A model generated the notes under the pieces. It was not told where the DNA came from, made no database searches, and saw only the letters and a list, made by a program, of their open reading frames with translations. Shown in pieces: positions 26,288-34,716 of a stretch of 64,000 nucleotides of DNA (positions within the stretch are counted from its first letter, which is position 1; each line of letters opens with the position of its first letter). Source of the stretch: Marinomonas algarum (GTDB lineage Bacteria > Pseudomonadota > Gammaproteobacteria > Pseudomonadales > Marinomonadaceae); contig NZ_JAJATW010000011.1 of the NCBI RefSeq assembly GCF_020532605.1, positions 1-64,000 of the forward strand, in the 5' to 3' direction. A program made the position numbers and the translations under genes.

Positions 26288-27574
26288 CTATACCGTCTCT
26301 TCGCTGACCACTTGGTAAATGGCATCCGCCAATGTCTGAATCTGCTCTTGGCTAATAATAAAGGGCGGCATTAAATAAATCAGTTTTCCAAATGGGCGTA
26401 CCCAAACCCCGAGTTTGACGAATTTTGGTTGAACATCTTGTAATGTAACCGGTTTTTTAAGCTCTACAACGCCAATTCCTCCGAGACAACGCACTTCTTT
26501 TACTTGTTCCAGTGACTCGCAAGGCGCTAAGGCATTCTTCATCCAAGACTCTAACTGCGTAATTTTTTGTGGAATATCGTAGCTGTCTAATAGCGCCAAA
26601 CTTGCATTGGCCGCTGCACAGGCGAGAGGGTTACCCATAAACGTTGGCCCGTGCATAAAAACACCCCCTTCGTCACTGATGCCAAGTGCGACCTTATCGT
26701 TGGTTAATGTGGCGGCCAGTGTCATATAGCCCCCTGTTAGCGCTTTGCCAACACACAGAATATCTGGGCAGATGGTGGTGTGGTCTGTGGCGAAGTATTT
26801 TCCAGTGCGACCGAAGCCTGTGGCAATTTCATCAAAGATAAGCAGAATATTAAACTCGTCACATAAGACACGTATTTGATTTAGATACTCTGGGTTATAA
26901 AAGCGCATGCCACCGGCATTTTGCACTAGGGGCTCGATGATAAACCCTGCAATTTGTTGATGGTTTCCTTCAAATGTTGTCCTAATGCTGTGTAGATACG
27001 CCTGATCAACAGGGGTGTGGATTCCCGTTGGCGGCGGCGCAACAAAAAACTGTTGAGTCAGCGCTTCGTTAAACAAATTGTGCATACCGTTATCGGGGTC
27101 ACAGACCGACATGGCGGCAAAGGTGTCGCCGTGATAGCCGCTTTTGGGGGTGACAAAAAACTGTTTATTGGGCTGGCCTTGCGTGTTCCAGTATTGAATG
27201 GCCATTTTTAAGGCCACCTCGACGGAAACAGAACCTGAGTCTGAAAAAAAGACACGTCGCAAGGGTGTGGGGGTGATCGCAACCAGTTTTTCCGCCAGTT
27301 CAATGGCGGGTTTATGGGTAAGGCCACCAAACATAACATGAGCAAACTGTGTCAGTTGCGTCTGGATCGCTTGGTTCATATCTGGATGATTATAGCCATG
27401 AATAACGCTCCACCAAGACGACATACCATCTACTAAAACCTGTCCTCCATCGAGCGTGATTTCACACCCAGTAGCCCCCTCTACTAAAAAGTGAGGGCTG
27501 GGGTGGCTCATCGATGTGTAGGGATGCCAGAGTAACTGTTTGTCTAACATTAGGTAATCTTCGGGTGTTTTCAT
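26288..27574 (-). CDS. bioA: Adenosylmethionine-8-amino-7-oxononanoate aminotransferase
   Basis: A 428-residue class III aminotransferase from the ATG at 27574; a longer frame upstream lacks BioA similarity. It converts KAPA to DAPA using S-adenosylmethionine as amino donor and PLP as cofactor. The opening LLWHPYTSM is typical of BioA, a GSVSVEVALK segment binds PLP, and Lys277 in CVGKALTGG is the Schiff-base lysine (E. coli Lys274). The gene lies 77 bp downstream of comF, leftward, separate from bioBFHCD. Confidence 0.95.
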   Translation of the reverse strand: MKTPEDYLMLDKQLLWHPYTSMSHPSPHFLVEGATGCEITLDGGQVLVDGMSSWWSVIHGYNHPDMNQAIQTQLTQFAHVMFGGLTHKPAIELAEKLVAITPTPLRRVFFSDSGSVSVEVALKMAIQYWNTQGQPNKQFFVTPKSGYHGDTFAAMSVCDPDNGMHNLFNEALTQQFFVAPPPTGIHTPVDQAYLHSIRTTFEGNHQQIAGFIIEPLVQNAGGMRFYNPEYLNQIRVLCDEFNILLIFDEIATGFGRTGKYFATDHTTICPDILCVGKALTGGYMTLAATLTNDKVALGISDEGGVFMHGPTFMGNPLACAAANASLALLDSYDIPQKITQLESWMKNALAPCESLEQVKEVRCLGGIGVVELKKPVTLQDVQPKFVKLGVWVRPFGKLIYLMPPFIISQEQIQTLADAIYQVVSEETV

Positions 27575-27611
27575 TGTGTCTGCCCTTATATTTTTGCAGG
27601 CATAGTAAACA

Positions 27612-27643
27612 ATGCTTACCTCGATGACCAGAATGGTTAGAGG
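27612..27643 (-). promoter_or_regulatory. Weak candidate BirA site before bioA
   Basis: ATGCTTACC at 27612-27620 and GGTTAGAGG at 27635-27643 are separated by 14 bases, the spacing of BirA operators. Only the ACC/GGTT core and a few other bases fit the TTGTAAACC/GGTTTACAA consensus. It lies between the comF stop and the bioA start. Confidence 0.25.
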
Positions 27644-27651
27644 GTCAAGGT

Positions 27652-28401
27652 TTAATCCTGTTTGTCCGCCGTGCGTGCAATCACCCAAACATCCACTTGT
27701 TCTGCGCCTGCTTGTTGTAATAATCGAGTGGCGTTTTCTATCGTACTGCCTGTGGTCATTACATCATCAAAAAGTGCGACATGTTTTGCAACGCGCCCTT
27801 GTACACTGTAGACAGATTGTGGCGCATCAAGCCTATGTGTTCGAGAAAGAGAATGCTGAGCCTGTGAATGTTGGATTTTACTTAGGGGGTTGGGCACCGC
27901 TAATGTTGGGCTGTGATCACCCAATGTCTGGCGGAGTTGTTTAATCAGCTGTGCTGACATGGTGCGAGTCTGGCAAAACCCACGTTCCTTAATGCGTTTC
28001 GGATGACTTGGTATATAAATAAGCTGTTCTGGCCAAGCACGATTTTCATAGTGCTGGTGAAGGTGTTGGCTTAACAAATAGGTCAATGGGCGAATGTAAT
28101 GATTGCCTTGATGGAACTTGATGTGGTGAATAAGTGTTTTGGTAATGCCCTCAAAGCGAAAAGGTGCGATGCATGCCTTGTAGGGAGGGGGAAACAGTGT
28201 GCAGTGAAGGCAAATAGTGTCTTTTTGGTTAGTCATTGGGCGCTTGCATCGCTGACAGTGGTGTTTATTACTGACAAAGCCGGCTTCACAGTGTTTGCAA
28301 AGCGTACTTTGGCAAGACGCATTGCAAAGATAACATCGGGTCAAAAAAAGACCGCAGTAAACCTTGTTTATTTTTGTGGTTGACAGTTTTTTCCAGTCCA
28401 T
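27652..28401 (-). CDS. comF: ComF-family phosphoribosyltransferase-like competence protein
   Basis: A 249-residue ComF protein. Its N-terminus carries paired Cys motifs (CYLC, CKHC, CQRC, CLHC), suggesting zinc binding. The C-terminus has the phosphoribosyltransferase PRPP loop [13 protein letters not shown] near 217-229. ComF is needed for natural transformation in several bacteria, at the inner face of the membrane with the ComFA/PriA machinery; its reaction is unclear. It is often next to bio genes in gammaproteobacteria. Its start lies 38 bp from bioB, and the first 15 or so codons overlap the bioB promoter and operator. Confidence 0.9.
   Translation of the reverse strand: MDWKKLSTTKINKVYCGLFLTRCYLCNASCQSTLCKHCEAGFVSNKHHCQRCKRPMTNQKDTICLHCTLFPPPYKACIAPFRFEGITKTLIHHIKFHQGNHYIRPLTYLLSQHLHQHYENRAWPEQLIYIPSHPKRIKERGFCQTRTMSAQLIKQLRQTLGDHSPTLAVPNPLSKIQHSQAQHSLSRTHRLDAPQSVYSVQGRVAKHVALFDDVMTTGSTIENATRLLQQAGAEQVDVWVIARTADKQD
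28355..28386 (+). promoter_or_regulatory. BirA operator of bioBFHCD, inside the comF start
   Basis: CAGTAAACC at 28355-28363 and GGTTGACAG at 28378-28386 are separated by 14 bases. Each half matches the BirA consensus TTGTAAACC-N14/15-GGTTTACAA at seven of nine positions. The right half overlaps the TTGACA -35 box of bioB. Biotinyl-AMP-bound BirA should block bioB transcription here. The site is inside the opening codons of comF on the other strand. Confidence 0.7.
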
Positions 28402-28407
28402 TAGTAT
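28380..28407 (+). promoter_or_regulatory. Promoter of bioBFHCD
   Basis: A perfect TTGACA -35 box at 28380-28385 is followed after 16 bases by TAGTAT at 28402-28407 (four of six matches). Transcription would begin near 28414 and the bioB ATG is at 28440, with GAGGG as ribosome site. The BirA site overlaps the -35. Confidence 0.65.
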
Positions 28408-28439
28408 TGCTCCATCAAAATTATTGGATCGAGGGTGTC

Positions 28440-29519
28440 ATGTCTCTAAGTGCGTCAAATACTATGTCTTCTACCAGCACGGCCAAGCCGCGTTTCGATT
28501 GGACTCAAGCGGAAGTCAAAGCACTCTTTGATCTGCCTTTTATGGATTTGATGTTCCGTGCTCAAACCATACACAGAGAGAATTTTGCCCCGAACCAAGT
28601 ACAGGTCAGTACTCTGTTGTCCATTAAAACGGGTGCTTGTCCTGAAGATTGCAAATATTGCCCGCAAAGTGGTCACTATAATACCGAACTTGAAAAAGAA
28701 AAATTAATGGAAGTGGAGAAAGTCTTGGCAGAAGCCGCTTTAGCCAAAGAAAAAGGCGCGAGTCGTTTTTGTATGGGGGCCGCTTGGAAGCATCCGTCTG
28801 AGAAAGACTTTCCTTATGTGCTTGAAATGATCAAAGGCGTTAAGTCTTTGGGGTTAGAGTCTTGTGTCACCCTAGGCACATTAAACGATGAACAGGCAAA
28901 ACGTTTGTCCGATGTGGGGTTGGACTATTACAACCACAACTTAGACACTTCTGCAGAATTTTACGACAGCATCATTACTACCCGTACTTACCAAGACCGT
29001 TTGGACACCTTGTCACGGGTACGCGGCTCAGGAATTAAGCTGTGTTGTGGCGGCATTATGGGCATGGGGGAAGAACAAAAAGACCGTGTCGGTTTATTGC
29101 GTCAGTTATCTCACATGCAGCCTCACCCAGAAAGTGTGCCGATTAATATGCTGGTGAAAGTGGAAGGCACACCGATGGAAAATGTGGAGGATTTAGACAC
29201 CTTTGAATTTATTCGTACCATCGCGGTTGCGCGTATTCTGATGCCTAAGTCTCATGTTCGCTTGTCAGCTGGGCGACAAGAGATGAACGAGCAAACCCAA
29301 GCTTTATGTTTTATGGCGGGCGCGAATTCCATTTTTTATGGGGAGAAATTATTAACCACAGGCAACCCTGAAGCCGATAAAGACATGGCGCTGTTCGCTA
29401 ATCTGGGAATACAGCCCGAACAGAGAGAAGCGCATTCTGATGAAGCGGTGGCTGAAGCCATTGCGGCACAAGCCGTAAAACAAGAAGAATCCAAATTGTT
29501 TTATGAAGCCAGTGTTTAA
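28440..29519 (+). CDS. bioB: Biotin synthase
   Basis: A 359-residue radical SAM enzyme that inserts sulfur into dethiobiotin. The radical-SAM cluster cysteines are Cys67, Cys71 and Cys74 in [16 protein letters not shown]. Further BioB motifs are YNHNLDTS and the RLSAGR segment with the arginine that binds the auxiliary [2Fe-2S] cluster. The ATG at 28440 is used because a GAGGG site precedes it; an upstream in-frame extension overlaps the promoter. First gene of bioBFHCD; overlaps bioF by 17 bp. Confidence 0.97.
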   Translation: MSLSASNTMSSTSTAKPRFDWTQAEVKALFDLPFMDLMFRAQTIHRENFAPNQVQVSTLLSIKTGACPEDCKYCPQSGHYNTELEKEKLMEVEKVLAEAALAKEKGASRFCMGAAWKHPSEKDFPYVLEMIKGVKSLGLESCVTLGTLNDEQAKRLSDVGLDYYNHNLDTSAEFYDSIITTRTYQDRLDTLSRVRGSGIKLCCGGIMGMGEEQKDRVGLLRQLSHMQPHPESVPINMLVKVEGTPMENVEDLDTFEFIRTIAVARILMPKSHVRLSAGRQEMNEQTQALCFMAGANSIFYGEKLLTTGNPEADKDMALFANLGIQPEQREAHSDEAVAEAIAAQAVKQEESKLFYEASV

Positions 29520-30684
29520 GACACCGGAGTGGATGTTGGCCGCGTTGGAAGCGCGTCGCCAGCAAGATCTGATGCGTCACACGGTGACTTTACAAAGTCC
29601 ACAAGTGCCTCACATTCACATTAAAGGCCAGCCTTTTACCGCCTTTTGTTCAAACGATTATTTGGGGCTTGCGAATCACCCCTTGATCGTTAAAGCCATG
29701 CAGGAAAGTGCGGCTCAACATGGGGTAGGGGGAGGATCATCGCATTTGGTGTGTGGTCATCTATCGCCTCATCAAGCCTTGGAAGAGGCGTTAGCCGACT
29801 GGTTAGGTTATGAGCGGGTGCTACTGTTTAGCACGGGTTATATGGCGAACCTTGGTGTGATTTCAGCGCTGGCAGGAAAGCAACGCCCTGTCGTGCAAGA
29901 TAAACTGAATCACGCTTCTTTAATCGACGGCGCCATGTTGGCACAAGCGCCTTTGCGACGCTACTTACACGCCGATGTAGCCAGTGCAGAAAAGCGCCTG
30001 ATGAAATCGGATTCGTCTGGTTTGTTGGCAACGGACGGGGTGTTCAGTATGGACGGCGACATTGCTCCTCTTGCAGCATTGTCTGCCTTGGCGGCTCGGT
30101 ATGATTGGACCCTTATGGTTGATGACGCCCATGGTTTAGGATGCCTCGGTGCGCTTGGCCGTGGTTCCACTGCGTTAGCTGGATTAGAAGCACAACAAGT
30201 CCCCGTGTTAGTCGGAACGTTTGGCAAAGCATTTGGTACGGCTGGAGCATTTGTCGCAACGTCCCACGATTATGCGGATTATCTGACGCAATTTGCTCGT
30301 CCTTATGTGTACACGACTTCTATGTCTCCTGCCATCGCAGGAGCAACGTTGGCGTCGTTAGCCTTAATTCAGTCCAACGAAGGGCAAGAAAGACGTGAGC
30401 GGCTTATTCAGCACATTGCTTACTTTCGCCAGCGGGTATCCGGCTTACCTGTGACTCTTATGGCTTCTGAGACAGCGATTCAACCGATTGTGTTGGGTGA
30501 TACACACTCTGCTTTGCGAGTCAGTGCTGCATTAAAAGCATTAGGTATTTTGTGTACAGCGATACGCCCTCCAACCGTACCTGCCGATAGTGCACGTTTA
30601 CGAATTACCCTAAGCGCGGCCCACTCATTGTCTGATTTAGTGTTATTATGCGATGCACTTGAACGCGTATTAACACAGAGATAA
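29503..30684 (+). CDS. bioF: 8-amino-7-oxononanoate synthase
   Basis: A 393-residue alpha-oxoamine synthase that joins pimeloyl-ACP (or CoA) and alanine to make KAPA with PLP. Visible features: [10 protein letters not shown] near 48-57, [10 protein letters not shown] near 76-85, VDDAHGLG near 206-213 and the PLP lysine Lys242 in [11 protein letters not shown]. It overlaps bioB by 17 bp and is followed by bioH after 12 bp, giving coupled expression. Confidence 0.96.
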   Translation: MKPVFKTPEWMLAALEARRQQDLMRHTVTLQSPQVPHIHIKGQPFTAFCSNDYLGLANHPLIVKAMQESAAQHGVGGGSSHLVCGHLSPHQALEEALADWLGYERVLLFSTGYMANLGVISALAGKQRPVVQDKLNHASLIDGAMLAQAPLRRYLHADVASAEKRLMKSDSSGLLATDGVFSMDGDIAPLAALSALAARYDWTLMVDDAHGLGCLGALGRGSTALAGLEAQQVPVLVGTFGKAFGTAGAFVATSHDYADYLTQFARPYVYTTSMSPAIAGATLASLALIQSNEGQERRERLIQHIAYFRQRVSGLPVTLMASETAIQPIVLGDTHSALRVSAALKALGILCTAIRPPTVPADSARLRITLSAAHSLSDLVLLCDALERVLTQR

Positions 30685-30696
30685 GAGAGGGAAAGC

Positions 30697-31500
30697 ATGC
30701 CAGAACGTATTGAAACCGAAGCTTTTGGAGACATAACGCAACCTGCGATTTTTATGGTGTCAGGATGGGCAATGCCGAAAGAAGTGATGCATGCTTTTGC
30801 TTTGCGTTTGAGTCAACGCTTTTACGTCGTAGTGGCCAGTTTGCCAGGTATCTCGTTAGATAAAGAGTGGGTCTCTCGCACTCGAATAGGCCCTAATTAT
30901 GATATTGACGCTCTATCAGAGCAGTTGATTGAAGCCGCCCCTAAACAGGCTTGGTGGGTCGGCTGGTCGTTGGGTGGCATGATTTCTGTGTACGTTGCAG
31001 CACGTCGTTCAAGCCAAGTGAAAGGGGTGATTACGCTTGCGACGTCCCCTAGTTTTGTGGAGCGGGTTGGTTATCCCCATGGTATGCCATTAGATAGCTT
31101 TGAGGCTTTTTCGTCTCTTATTGAACGCACGCCGGAGGCAGGTCTGAAGCGATTTACCTTGTTGCAAGCGAGCGGCGCTGAGCAAGAACGTGAGATTGCT
31201 AAGCAACTGCAAGCTTTTTTGCCCACGGAGACACTGGACTCGGTCGGTCTGATGGGAGGATTACGGCTGCTTAAATCATTGGATATTCGTCGAGAATGGG
31301 CCATATTGGATTGTCCTAATGCTCATATTCACGGCCGTAAAGATACGCTTATGTCTTCTTCTGGTAAGGCGCAATACATTGAGTCAAATGCGTTATCACA
31401 CGACATCGAGTTACCACACTGTGCCCATGCTATTTTTCTTGAAGACCAAGAAACCTGCGCACGTCATATAGAAAGCTTTATTGATGTTAATCACACCTGA
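30697..31500 (+). CDS. bioH: Pimeloyl-ACP methyl ester carboxylesterase
   Basis: A 267-residue alpha/beta hydrolase. The nucleophile Ser91 lies in GWSLGGM, an aspartate in HGRKDTL and the catalytic histidine in PHCAHAIFL. BioH removes the methyl group from pimeloyl-ACP methyl ester, ending the disguise added by BioC. The clear GWSLGG elbow and position between bioF and bioC support the name, since alpha/beta hydrolases in general are hard to assign. It overlaps bioC by about 17 bp. Confidence 0.9.
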   Translation: MPERIETEAFGDITQPAIFMVSGWAMPKEVMHAFALRLSQRFYVVVASLPGISLDKEWVSRTRIGPNYDIDALSEQLIEAAPKQAWWVGWSLGGMISVYVAARRSSQVKGVITLATSPSFVERVGYPHGMPLDSFEAFSSLIERTPEAGLKRFTLLQASGAEQEREIAKQLQAFLPTETLDSVGLMGGLRLLKSLDIRREWAILDCPNAHIHGRKDTLMSSSGKAQYIESNALSHDIELPHCAHAIFLEDQETCARHIESFIDVNHT

Positions 31501-32305
31501 TCATACTTTATCCCGTTATAAACAAACATTAGCGCAGCGGTTTGACCGTGCATCACTGTCTTATGATGCTTACGCTGACTTCCAACGTATTGTGTTACGT
31601 CGTCTTTTACAGACATTGCCATCCACAGAAGCGGAGGTTGTATTAGATCTTGGCGCGGGAACAGGTCAAGCGCTTGATGCGTTAGTGACACGTTACCAGC
31701 CACCGCTTTGTGTTGCCCTCGATTTGTCTTCACAGATGTTATCCGTGGCCAGAGCGCAGCATGGCTGGCTTGGTCAGGTTCAGTATGTGTGTGCGGATGC
31801 TGAGCAATTACCGATGGCCGATGATGCTTGTCATTTGGTTTTTTCCAGTCTTGCGGTGCAATGGTGCCTCAATCCTAGAGCCTTGTTCGAAGAACTGTAT
31901 CGTATTACTCAGCCTGGAGGGTATGTGGTTTTTTCAACCTTGTTGCAAGGGTCAATGGAGGAGGTCAGTACGGCTTGGCGAGCATTAGATGGGCAAGAGC
32001 ACGTCCATCGTTATGACTCAATGGAAGCGGTTAGAGGTTATGTAGAAGCCGCACATTGGTCGGTTCTATCTGCTGAATCTGTTTGCACGACCATGTGGTT
32101 TGAGTCGGCTAAAGGGGCCATTGATTCCCTGAAAAAAATAGGGGCCAGCTTAATCGCCAGTCAAAATCGCGATGGTATGTCTCCGAGTAAGTGGAAAGCG
32201 TTTTTATCAGAATATGAGAAGCAGCGCTGTACACAAGGTGTACCTTTAAGTTACCAAGTGTCTTATATTGTGGCGCGTAAGCCGATGAATAATCAGGAGA
32301 AATAG
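31484..32305 (+). CDS. bioC: Malonyl-ACP O-methyltransferase
   Basis: A 273-residue SAM-dependent methyltransferase. The SAM-binding motif I is VVLDLGAGTGQALDAL near 49-64, followed by ALDLSSQML and the LVFSSLAVQWC segment seen in BioC. It methylates malonyl-ACP so that fatty acid synthesis can extend it to the pimeloyl chain. ATG at 31484 is preferred over a TTG three bases earlier. The stop abuts the bioD start. Confidence 0.94.
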   Translation: MLITPDHTLSRYKQTLAQRFDRASLSYDAYADFQRIVLRRLLQTLPSTEAEVVLDLGAGTGQALDALVTRYQPPLCVALDLSSQMLSVARAQHGWLGQVQYVCADAEQLPMADDACHLVFSSLAVQWCLNPRALFEELYRITQPGGYVVFSTLLQGSMEEVSTAWRALDGQEHVHRYDSMEAVRGYVEAAHWSVLSAESVCTTMWFESAKGAIDSLKKIGASLIASQNRDGMSPSKWKAFLSEYEKQRCTQGVPLSYQVSYIVARKPMNNQEK

Positions 32306-32983
32306 GTGAAAAAACGTTTTTTTGTCACAGGAACGAATACGGATGCGGGTAAAACGTATGTGACGGTCGGCCTTTTAAAAGCCGCTCAACGTGCAGGTGC
32401 CAGAGCGTTGGGGCTCAAACCTGTGGCGGCGGGTGCAGAATGGCGAGAGGGAGTGTTGCGTAATGACGATGGGCTTCGTATTCATGCGGCTAATAGCGTC
32501 AAATTACCTTATGAGCAGGTCAACCCTGTTGTTCTAGAAGAAGCCATAGCACCTCATATTGCCGCCAGTCACGAAGGTCGATTGGTAACGGCATCGCGCT
32601 TACAAGGCTATATTCAAGGAGCGTTATTGACGCCTCACGATTTTGCCCTGGTGGAAGGCGCGGGAGGGTGGCGAGTACCGCTTAACGACAGAGAGCTGTT
32701 GTCTGATGTCGCTAAGTCTCTGCATTTTCCTGTTATTCTGGTGGTCGATATGAGGCTGGGTTGTCTCAATCATGCTATTTTGACAGCAGAAGCCATTGTT
32801 GCGGATGGTTTGACCATTGCGGGTTGGATTGCCAACAGTGGACAGGATAGAATGCCTTGTTTTGAAGAAAATGTAGCCACTTTGTCGTCACTGTTTTTAG
32901 CGCCTTTGCTCGGTGTTTTACCTTGGTCCCAAGATGAGAAAGAGGCTGAGTCCGTGTTTGATGCGCTCTATTCAACGCTATAA
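32306..32983 (+). CDS. bioD: Dethiobiotin synthetase
   Basis: A 225-residue P-loop carboxylase that closes the ureido ring of DAPA using CO2 and ATP. The P-loop GTNTDAGKT lies at 8-16, and LVEGAGGWRVPL near 113-124 is the family's second signature. A GTG start follows AGGAG and the bioC stop directly. It ends the biotin operon; an imperfect hairpin lies between it and the FleQ-like gene. Confidence 0.96.
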   Translation: MKKRFFVTGTNTDAGKTYVTVGLLKAAQRAGARALGLKPVAAGAEWREGVLRNDDGLRIHAANSVKLPYEQVNPVVLEEAIAPHIAASHEGRLVTASRLQGYIQGALLTPHDFALVEGAGGWRVPLNDRELLSDVAKSLHFPVILVVDMRLGCLNHAILTAEAIVADGLTIAGWIANSGQDRMPCFEENVATLSSLFLAPLLGVLPWSQDEKEAESVFDALYSTL

Positions 32984-32986
32984 TAA

Positions 32987-33018
32987 ACGGCGTCGCCTCT
33001 ACCAGAGGGCATCGTTTA
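32987..33018 (+). terminator. Imperfect hairpin after bioD
   Basis: AAACGGCGTCGCCTCT pairs imperfectly with AGAGGGCATCGTTT around an ACC loop. There is no T run after it, so it may only attenuate read-through from the biotin operon into the flagellar regulator. Confidence 0.35.
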
Positions 33019-33027
33019 TCATGTTCA

Positions 33028-33561
33028 ATGACGTTGAAGTCGGGTGCTTTTTTGGCAAAATACGCAAACTTTTTAGATTGGAGTGATGATTTGAAGGCGT
33101 GGTTATGTGGTTTAGACGATGAAGAGCTTTCCAGCGTATCCAGTATTTTTACCTTTATTGGGGTCGAACACAGTACCTCTCTCACCGCGTTTTCCTTGCC
33201 TGATTTTGTTGTTTTGGGCCAAGCCGTTGATTCGTTTGAGTTGGATGAAGTGTTGCCGGTCATTTCTTTGAGTCATTCTGTGACATGCGTTGGTGAGCAT
33301 AATGTGTGGTTGTGCCCTTTACCCTGGCGCTCTTCGACCTTGTCTGCCGTATTGAAAGAAATTAAGCAGCTTCACACTTTTCCTCAAGCATCGGGTGTGA
33401 ATTTAAACCTTCATGTGCGCCACCTTGAGGCACTACTGATCCGGCAAGCATTAGCGACAACGCAAGGCGTTGTTTCTAAAGCCGCGCAGAACTTGCAAAT
33501 ACAACGTACGACATTGATTGAAAAAATGCGTCGCTATAATATTGATAAGTCGGAGTTTTAG
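33028..33561 (+). CDS. FleQ-like protein lacking the AAA+ domain
   Basis: A 177-residue protein. Residues 20-115 resemble the FleQ receiver-like domain (IFTFIGVEHST aligns with the FleQ LNFLGEDQLT region; LPVISLS follows). Residues 125-172 are a Fis-type helix-turn-helix nearly identical in pattern to FleQ/FlrA: VVSKAAQNLQIQRTTLIEKMRRY. The roughly 240-residue AAA+ domain that contacts sigma-54 and binds c-di-GMP and FleN in Pseudomonas is missing, with no frameshift trace. It directly precedes fleS-fleR (TAGTG overlap), exactly where fleQ normally stands. It can probably bind DNA but cannot activate sigma-54 polymerase by itself. The N-terminal assignment is weaker than the C-terminal one. 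Confidence 0.8.
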   Translation: MTLKSGAFLAKYANFLDWSDDLKAWLCGLDDEELSSVSSIFTFIGVEHSTSLTAFSLPDFVVLGQAVDSFELDEVLPVISLSHSVTCVGEHNVWLCPLPWRSSTLSAVLKEIKQLHTFPQASGVNLNLHVRHLEALLIRQALATTQGVVSKAAQNLQIQRTTLIEKMRRYNIDKSEF

Positions 33562-34715
33562 TGACAAAAGACGAAGAAATTGCTGAGTTAAAGGCCGCCT
33601 TTGCGGCCTTTTCTGAGTCGTCAGAAGTATTGGCTCAATCTTACGTAGGGCTTCAGCAAGAAGTCGCTCGTCTCTACGAAAAATTAGAGCAGTCAGAACG
33701 TGACAAGCGGGAAGAGCAGGACAAAAATCGTGTGTTGGTTTTGCAATTCCAGCAATTATTTGAGTCGATGCCAGTTGGCGTGCTGTTGCTAAGCGAAGAA
33801 GGGACGGTCATCATGGCGAATCCTGTCGCGGATCGTCTGTTCAATCTGCCCTTGGTAGGTCAGCCATGGGGTGATATCGTTCCTTTAAGTTTCCGTCCAC
33901 AAAAAGACGATGGTCACGATGTCAGCATGGTGAGTGGCCGTCGTGTACGGGTGGAGACGGCATCATTGGGTAATGTTCCCGGTCAGTTAGTGATTTTAGT
34001 GGATCTGACAGAAGCTTATTTGTTGCAGAAAAAGCTCTCACACCATGAGCGACTGTCGAATATGGGCAAAATGGTGGCTGCACTGGCGCATCAAATTAGA
34101 ACGCCTTTGTCCTCGGCAACCCTGTATGCCGGACATTTACAAAAGCCAGATTTGGCCCCCGTAATGCGTCAAACGTTTGCAAACAAATTGGCTGACAGAT
34201 TGGCCAATATTGAAAAGCAAATCCGCGATATGCTTATTTTCTCGCGCAGCGAGATTAAGCTGGATGAAACCGTCAGCATAAACGCTTTCATCAAAGAGCT
34301 TACTCATCAGAGTCAAGAAATTTGCCAGCAACGGGGAATACCGTTTCATGCCTCGGGGGCTGAGTTTTTAGCAACCGATTGCATTAAGTGCAACAAAGAA
34401 ACATTATTGGGCGCTTTGTTAAATCTGGTGAACAATGCTGTGGATGCGCAGTCTACTGAGGGGCGAGTAGAGCTCAGTTGGCGTCATAATCATGGTTACA
34501 TCACATTGACCTTCAAAGACCATGGCATTGGTATGTCAAAAGCGCATTTAGAACATGTTCAGGAAGGTTTTGTTACAACAAAGCAACATGGTACTGGGTT
34601 GGGGTTGATGGTCGTCAAAGCCATCGCAAGAGCTCACCACGGTCAATTTGAAATAGACAGTATAGAGGGGGCTGGTACTACCGCCAGCTTTACACTGCCT
34701 CTTGTAAGGGTATGA
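33561..34715 (+). CDS. fleS: Flagellar sensor histidine kinase FleS (FlrB)
   Basis: A 384-residue cytoplasmic kinase. An N-terminal coiled coil (about 1-65) is followed by a PAS domain (about 66-155), a DHp helix with His177 in AALAHQIRTPLSS and an ATPase domain with NLVNNAVDAQ and DHGIGM, GTGLGL. No membrane helices are seen, as usual for FleS. It phosphorylates FleR. The GTG start overlaps the stop of the FleQ-like gene by one base. Confidence 0.93.
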   Translation: MTKDEEIAELKAAFAAFSESSEVLAQSYVGLQQEVARLYEKLEQSERDKREEQDKNRVLVLQFQQLFESMPVGVLLLSEEGTVIMANPVADRLFNLPLVGQPWGDIVPLSFRPQKDDGHDVSMVSGRRVRVETASLGNVPGQLVILVDLTEAYLLQKKLSHHERLSNMGKMVAALAHQIRTPLSSATLYAGHLQKPDLAPVMRQTFANKLADRLANIEKQIRDMLIFSRSEIKLDETVSINAFIKELTHQSQEICQQRGIPFHASGAEFLATDCIKCNKETLLGALLNLVNNAVDAQSTEGRVELSWRHNHGYITLTFKDHGIGMSKAHLEHVQEGFVTTKQHGTGLGLMVVKAIARAHHGQFEIDSIEGAGTTASFTLPLVRV

Positions 34716-34716
34716 A

